Assembly (NCBI GenBank): GCA_002315975.1
Contig: DCIK01000025.1
Coordinates: forward strand, 1-54,470
From: Clostridiales bacterium UBA1728
GTDB lineage: Bacteria > Bacillota > Clostridia > Oscillospirales > Oscillospiraceae
Direction: 5' to 3'
Length of the DNA: 54,470 nt
Shown here: positions 50,671 to 54,470 of the stretch, piece by piece
Numbering within the stretch: position 1 is the stretch's first letter
Layout: each line of letters starts with the position of its first letter
Position numbers and translations under genes: made by a program
Notes under the pieces: generated by a model
What the model saw: only the letters and a program-made list of their open reading frames with translations
What the model was told of the DNA's origin: nothing
Databases searched by the model: none

Positions 50671-50823
50671 AGGGGCTGTAAAAATACTCCCTGTCATTGC
50701 GAACCATGCCGCAGCATGGTGTGGCAATCCGTTTCTTTTCCTGCATTTTTGCAGAATTCCGAAAGAAATACGGATTGCCACGTCGCTACGCTCTTCGCAA
50801 TGACAGGCTTTTTTACAACCCCT
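50671..50823 (-). repeat. Palindromic intergenic repeat, family A (copy A5) between convergent genes
   Basis: AGGGGCTGTAAAAA and TTTTTACAACCCCT form the ends, with one mismatch. The inner blocks are the reverse of copies A2 to A4. ATGCCGCAGCAT replaces the CAGTCTGCGGACTG palindrome of other copies and is itself a palindrome. It lies between the asnS and GerAB stop codons. Confidence 0.85.
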
Positions 50824-50827
50824 CATT

Positions 50828-51907
50828 TTATCGGTCGCCGAAAGGCGACCTTTTGCTTTTCCCGATCGCCCAGCACAGCGGCACCACGCCGAAAACCAGC
50901 ACTGCATTGACCCTCGGCACAAAGCTCTCCGTCACTCGCAGCAGGCTGTAGGAGCTGTCTGCGCAGAGAACCGCACAGAGAAGCGCCAGAGCCATACACA
51001 CCCCGGCGCGAACCCACATCTTCTCCCGCCACAGACCCAGTCGCCGGAGATTCCCCTCACAGATGCGCAGCAGAAGCGCCGCGAGGATAAAGTCCGCGCT
51101 GAGCCATTGCGCCACCAGCGCCGCCTCCACACGCTCCAAAAATCCCGGCAGCTTCATATTCCGCAGCAGCACGAAAAAGGGGTAGTACAGCTCGCCCGTC
51201 AGCTCCACCCCGAACACCCCCACCGTGGAGATGCACAGCAGCGCAATCAGCGCCGTAAAGCTCAATATGGGCAGCAGCAGCCCCCACCATCGGGGCTGCT
51301 CTTCCGTTTGTCCCTCCAAAAAACCGCCGAACACCGCCACGCACAGAGTGTCTGCCACCGGGAAAATGCCCCGCAGCAGTCCCGGCAGGCTGCCCTTCTC
51401 CGGCTTCACCAGTGAAATATCCGTCTGCGGCAGCACCAAGAGGGGCAGCAGCAGGAAAAACAGCAGCAGAAAGGGCTCCGCCACCTGACCCAGCCGTCCC
51501 AGCTGCCGCAGGGAGCCGGACTGCGCCACCAGCACCATGGCTGCCAGCACCCCCACAAATACCCACACGCTGTGCCGGGGATACACCGTGGTCACAAAGC
51601 GGTCGGCGCCGCTGCGCAGCACGAAGCCCAGATAGAAAATGAGCCAGAGGGTAATGAGCCCTGTGAGCAGGCCGCCCAGCCGCTTTCCGAAGCTGAACTC
51701 CAGCGCTGCGGCCAGATCGCGCTCCCGCAGCAGATCGCAGTACAGCGCCCCCATGGCCAGCAGCGGAGGCAGCGCCAGCAGGGCGGACACCCACGCACCG
51801 CTGCCACCGCTGCGCACCATGGCTGTGGGCATCTGCCGGATGATGGGGGAGAGGAGCGCAATGCTCATGAGGGTGATGAGCTGGCTTCGCTGCAGGGGCC
51901 TGTTCAT
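50828..51907 (-). CDS. Spore germination protein, GerAB type (amino-acid permease-like)
   Basis: A 359-residue inner-membrane protein with about ten transmembrane helices, matching GerAB of germinant receptors. These belong to the amino acid/polyamine transporter fold and recognise the germinant. SQLITLMSIALLSPIIRQMP opens the protein, followed by SGGSGAWVSALLALPPLLAM. LYCDLLRERDLAAALEFSFG is a further typical segment. It is third in the operon gerA-gerC-gerB and overlaps the GerC gene by 4 bases. Spores lacking one subunit usually fail to respond to the receptor's germinant; which germinant applies is unknown. Confidence 0.88.
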   Translation of the reverse strand: MNRPLQRSQLITLMSIALLSPIIRQMPTAMVRSGGSGAWVSALLALPPLLAMGALYCDLLRERDLAAALEFSFGKRLGGLLTGLITLWLIFYLGFVLRSGADRFVTTVYPRHSVWVFVGVLAAMVLVAQSGSLRQLGRLGQVAEPFLLLFFLLLPLLVLPQTDISLVKPEKGSLPGLLRGIFPVADTLCVAVFGGFLEGQTEEQPRWWGLLLPILSFTALIALLCISTVGVFGVELTGELYYPFFVLLRNMKLPGFLERVEAALVAQWLSADFILAALLLRICEGNLRRLGLWREKMWVRAGVCMALALLCAVLCADSSYSLLRVTESFVPRVNAVLVFGVVPLCWAIGKSKRSPFGDR

Positions 51908-52791
51908 GGCGCATCACTCCTTGTCAGGTCATAGCCCCGCTTCAGCCGGGCTGAGTAGGCGGGAACGCTGCGGTCTGCGCCCAGAAAGCGGATGGCCTCC
52001 TCAGTGACGGCAGTCAGGTACGCCGCCACCGCAGCGTCCAGCTCCTCTGCACTGGCTTCGCCCTCCAGCTCCCGCAGGGAGTAGGGGCAGAGGCTCCCCC
52101 TTACCTTCGTGGTCTCCACGGCGGCATAGCCATTCGAAAGGGGCACTGTCAGTCGGACAAAGTCCAGTCCCTCATAGAGCAGCGTAATGCCCACGGCGGC
52201 CTCTGCGCTACTATATATAATACCGTCACCGCCCATCAGGGCGTAGCCCGTCAGCGCCTCTCCGTCGGTGGCGGGGCAGAGCGCATAGCCCTCCTCCCGC
52301 AGAAAGCGGTCACATTCCAAAAGCGTGTAGATGTGGCACACGCCGCTCTCCTCTGCGCTCCGCTCCAGAGAACGGAGCAGCCCGCCTACCTCTTTATCCT
52401 GATCCGTGACCAGCTCTTCGGCCTTGCCCCGGAAGCAGAACAGAGGCAGCGCCATCCGCAGCTCCGGGGCGCGCTCAAAGCGGTCCAGCAGTCCGGACAG
52501 GGCAGGGGCGGCATCCTCGCCCAGCACCACATAGCGGGTGTGGGCGTAGAACAGCTCCTGCCCCTCGGCCTTGGCCTCCAGCGCGATCATCGCTTTCTCT
52601 AAGCTTTCCCCGGAGGCGGAGAGCTGCAGCCCCGGCAGCTCGTCCGTGCCCTCTCCCGTGGAGACGGACAGAGTGTAGCCGCCGTCGGCGTAGTCTACCC
52701 CCAGCGTCTCCACACTCCGCAGCCGCGCCGTATCCCGCACCCGACAGCCGGAGAGGAGGAGCAGGAAAATAAGCGGAAAAAAGCGGTTCAT
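51904..52791 (-). CDS. Ger(x)C-family spore germination lipoprotein
   Basis: A 295-residue lipoprotein with signal peptide MNRFFPLIFLLLLSGCRVRD (lipobox LSGC, Cys16), shorter than the usual 350-400 residues. It is the membrane-anchored C subunit of a GerA-type nutrient receptor. VETLGVDYADGGYTLSVSTG and ELFYAHTRYVVLGEDAA are typical of the family's first domain (relatives have VxxxxiD and HxxxiiigexlA). It lies between the A and B subunit genes, with a 74-base gap upstream that contains a half copy of repeat C and a 4-base overlap downstream. Confidence 0.85.
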   Translation of the reverse strand: MNRFFPLIFLLLLSGCRVRDTARLRSVETLGVDYADGGYTLSVSTGEGTDELPGLQLSASGESLEKAMIALEAKAEGQELFYAHTRYVVLGEDAAPALSGLLDRFERAPELRMALPLFCFRGKAEELVTDQDKEVGGLLRSLERSAEESGVCHIYTLLECDRFLREEGYALCPATDGEALTGYALMGGDGIIYSSAEAAVGITLLYEGLDFVRLTVPLSNGYAAVETTKVRGSLCPYSLRELEGEASAEELDAAVAAYLTAVTEEAIRFLGADRSVPAYSARLKRGYDLTRSDAP

Positions 52792-52809
52792 GATGTCTTT
52801 ACCCCCTTT

Positions 52810-52845
52810 TTATATGGCTCGTCCGGGAGGCCGAGCCCTACGAAG
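52810..52845. repeat. Family C half copy inside the germination operon
   Basis: TGGCTCGTCCGGGAGGCCGA and GCCCTACGAAG, a single family C arm between the GerA-type and GerC-type genes. Confidence 0.7.
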
Positions 52846-52865
52846 CGAATCAGAGAATATCCGGG

Positions 52866-54329
52866 TTACTTCGCTTTCCTCAGCGGCAAGCGCAAAAACG
52901 TGGATCGATACCGCCGCTTTCCGTCACAGAGAGGATACAGATAGGCCACACCCCGGTTCTCCATGCCGCAGAGCCGCCACAGCAGCAGTAAAAACCCCGC
53001 CATAAGCCCGTAGAGCCCCAGACAGAGCGCACACCATACAAAGATAAACCGCCACAGGCGCACCGCCGCGTCCAGAGTCCGATCCGGCAGCGTGAAGCCC
53101 GCGATGCCGGCGAGAGCCACCACGATGACCGCAATGGGACTCACCACCCTTGCATCCACCGCCGACTGCCCCACGATCAGACTGCCGATGATGCTCACGC
53201 TGCTGCCGGCCCCCTCCGGCAGCCGGTAGCCTGCCTCCTGCAAAAGCGCGAAGGCTCCCAGCATACCCAGTATCTCCGCTGCCGTAGTGAAGGGCACCTG
53301 CTGCTTGGCGGTGATGATGCTCTGCAAAAGCTCAAAGGGCAGCATCTCCTGATGGTAGAGCGCCACCGCCAGATAGAGTCCCGGCAGCAGCAGCGAGAGA
53401 AGCAGCGCCGCCCAGCGGAGCAGCAGCAGCACGGAGGCCGTAACTGCGTGCTGGGAGCGATCCTCCGCCACCCGCAGCAGCTCCGGCAGCGTGCAGGGGG
53501 TAAGCAGTCCCAGCGGAATCCCGTCTATAAGGATGCCCACCCGCCCCTCCAGCAGACCCCTCGCCATGCGGTCAGGACGCTCGGTGGCGTGAATCTGCGG
53601 AAAAGCGCCACGGGGGCAGGGGGCCAGCAGCGCCTCAATGTCACCGATGGAGGTTACGGAGGCGATGGAAGCGGAGGAGAGGGTGTTGTATAGCTCTTGT
53701 GCGTAGGCTGCGCAGTTTTTATCCGCAAGATAAGCGATGCCGATTTTGGTGCGGTTCCGGGTCCCCACGCTCAGCTCCCGGAGCTTCAGCGAGGACGTGC
53801 GCAGATGCCGGCGCAGCAGGGCGCTGTTGCTGCGGTATACCTCCGTGAAGGAATCCCGCGGGCCCAGCAGAGAGCGCTCCAGCGTGGGTTCATCGATGCT
53901 CCGCTTGTCCCCGGAACGGGTGTCGTAGGAGAGCGCAGAGCAAGGGAAGAGCAGCACGCAGCGCCCCTGCAGCAGATCCTCCGTAAGCTCCTCTGTGGTG
54001 GAACGCTTCTCCAGCCCGCTGCACCACACAGCACCGGAGAGGAGAAGGGAGTAGAGCTCTTCTACGCACACGGGGGAAAGCCCGGCGAGAGGCCGTACCA
54101 CCAGATCGGCCACATCGCTGCCTGAGGAAAGCCCCTCCAGACGGCAAAGGGGAACCGTCACGCTGCCCACCCTGAGCCACTGACATACGAAGTCATCACA
54201 GCGGGAAAAGCTGCGGCGAAGAGCGATCAGGAGCGGCGAAAAAAACTTTTCCGGATTGGGAAAATATCTCTTGCATTTTTCATGGGAGGCGGGTATAATA
54301 CGCCTCACTGAGGATGAAATGTTACGCAT
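52866..54329 (-). CDS. Spore germination protein, GerA (GerAA/SpoVAF) family
   Basis: A 487-residue A subunit of a germinant receptor. The N-terminal soluble part (FVCQWLRVGSVTVPLCRLEG, then RSTTEELTEDLLQGRCVLLF) is followed by ESRNSALL-like EVYRSNSALLRRHLRTSSLK and a YLADK segment. Then come ARGLLEGRVGILIDGIPLGL and about five C-terminal transmembrane helices. PFELLQSIITAKQQVPFTTA and IIGSLIVGQSAVDARVVSPI are family hallmarks. The start is uncertain. ATG 54329 is the last in-frame ATG before the conserved region but has no clear ribosome site, and homology seems to begin about 30 residues later. It is first in the operon. Confidence 0.88.
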   Translation of the reverse strand: MRNISSSVRRIIPASHEKCKRYFPNPEKFFSPLLIALRRSFSRCDDFVCQWLRVGSVTVPLCRLEGLSSGSDVADLVVRPLAGLSPVCVEELYSLLLSGAVWCSGLEKRSTTEELTEDLLQGRCVLLFPCSALSYDTRSGDKRSIDEPTLERSLLGPRDSFTEVYRSNSALLRRHLRTSSLKLRELSVGTRNRTKIGIAYLADKNCAAYAQELYNTLSSASIASVTSIGDIEALLAPCPRGAFPQIHATERPDRMARGLLEGRVGILIDGIPLGLLTPCTLPELLRVAEDRSQHAVTASVLLLLRWAALLLSLLLPGLYLAVALYHQEMLPFELLQSIITAKQQVPFTTAAEILGMLGAFALLQEAGYRLPEGAGSSVSIIGSLIVGQSAVDARVVSPIAVIVVALAGIAGFTLPDRTLDAAVRLWRFIFVWCALCLGLYGLMAGFLLLLWRLCGMENRGVAYLYPLCDGKRRYRSTFLRLPLRKAK

Positions 54330-54413
54330 ATTGTGTAGGATATCCGAGCATAGCCACAATATGTAGTAGCGAAAGATTATTTCAAGAAAATTGAAAAAAA
54401 TCGAAAAAAGTGC

Positions 54414-54442
54414 TTGACAAAGTAGGAACTCGGTGATATTAT
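54414..54442 (+). promoter_or_regulatory. Strong promoter reading out of the window
   Basis: TTGACA (54414-54419) and TATTAT (54437-54442) are 17 bases apart. A GCTCTC-ACG-GAGAGC hairpin lies in the first transcribed bases (54450-54464). It is preceded by an A-rich stretch that could act as an UP element. The gene it serves is beyond 54470. Confidence 0.75.
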
Positions 54443-54470
54443 TAACAAGCTCTCACGGAGAGCCCTGCGA

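Overview
The window is the chromosomal origin region of a GC-rich, low-GC-type-lineage (Firmicutes) gut bacterium, most probably a member of the Clostridia near the Oscillospiraceae. This is inference. It rests on the dnaA-dnaN-recF-remB-gyrB-gyrA block, a GPR spore protease, a tricistronic GerA/GerC/GerB germination operon, PrsA/HtrA-type surface proteins and strong AGGAGG ribosome sites. It also rests on dense families of short palindromic intergenic repeats. No rRNA, tRNA, CRISPR array, insertion sequence or phage module was recognised.

Layout. 1-5.4 kb (mostly minus): a TAXI-type TRAP transporter (binding lipoprotein, then fused permease), a lipid kinase, and ribosomal protein S20. 5.5-10.6 kb: GPR protease, serS, parAB with two perfect parS sites, and a TtcA-like PP-loop enzyme. 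10.7-11.7 kb: rplM-rpsI with a textbook promoter and terminator. 12.1-25.2 kb: a surface-polysaccharide locus. It has a GtrA protein, a CpsB-type PHP phosphatase, a minus-strand operon (SGNH-like protein, CpsC, CpsD, polyprenyl-phosphate sugar transferase) and a divergent plus-strand operon (GT2, Wzy-like polymerase, two GT4, a frameshifted GT2, a radical SAM protein). 25.2-31.8 kb: a 5'-nucleotidase lipoprotein, thymidine kinase, an HprK-like P-loop protein, a BMP-family lipoprotein and a parvulin-type foldase. 31.9-38.2 kb: mfd, an HtrA-type protease and a truncated PsuG-like protein. 38.4-48 kb: the replication block, with a DnaA-box cluster between dnaA and dnaN. 48.2-50.6 kb: a DUF559-RNase HI fusion and asnS. 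50.8-54.4 kb: the germination operon on the minus strand. A strong promoter fires off the right edge.

Genes left of dnaA are mainly on the minus strand and genes to its right mainly on the plus strand, as expected for replication leaving an origin at about 39.75-40.2 kb. parABS lies 28.6 kb away, within the expected origin domain.

The most unusual observations are these: (1) a second, synonymously diverged copy of the last 22 codons of gyrB between gyrB and gyrA, preceded by a copy of the gyrA leader, which looks like a recombination scar; (2) an in-frame fusion of a DUF559 nuclease-like domain to RNase HI, starting 17 nt after a palindromic repeat; (3) palindromic repeat families whose hairpin arms differ between copies but stay complementary within each copy, several lying between convergent genes; (4) a polysaccharide-locus SGNH protein lacking the catalytic Ser and His, and a GT2 gene broken twice by single-base losses, one clearly in a G run.
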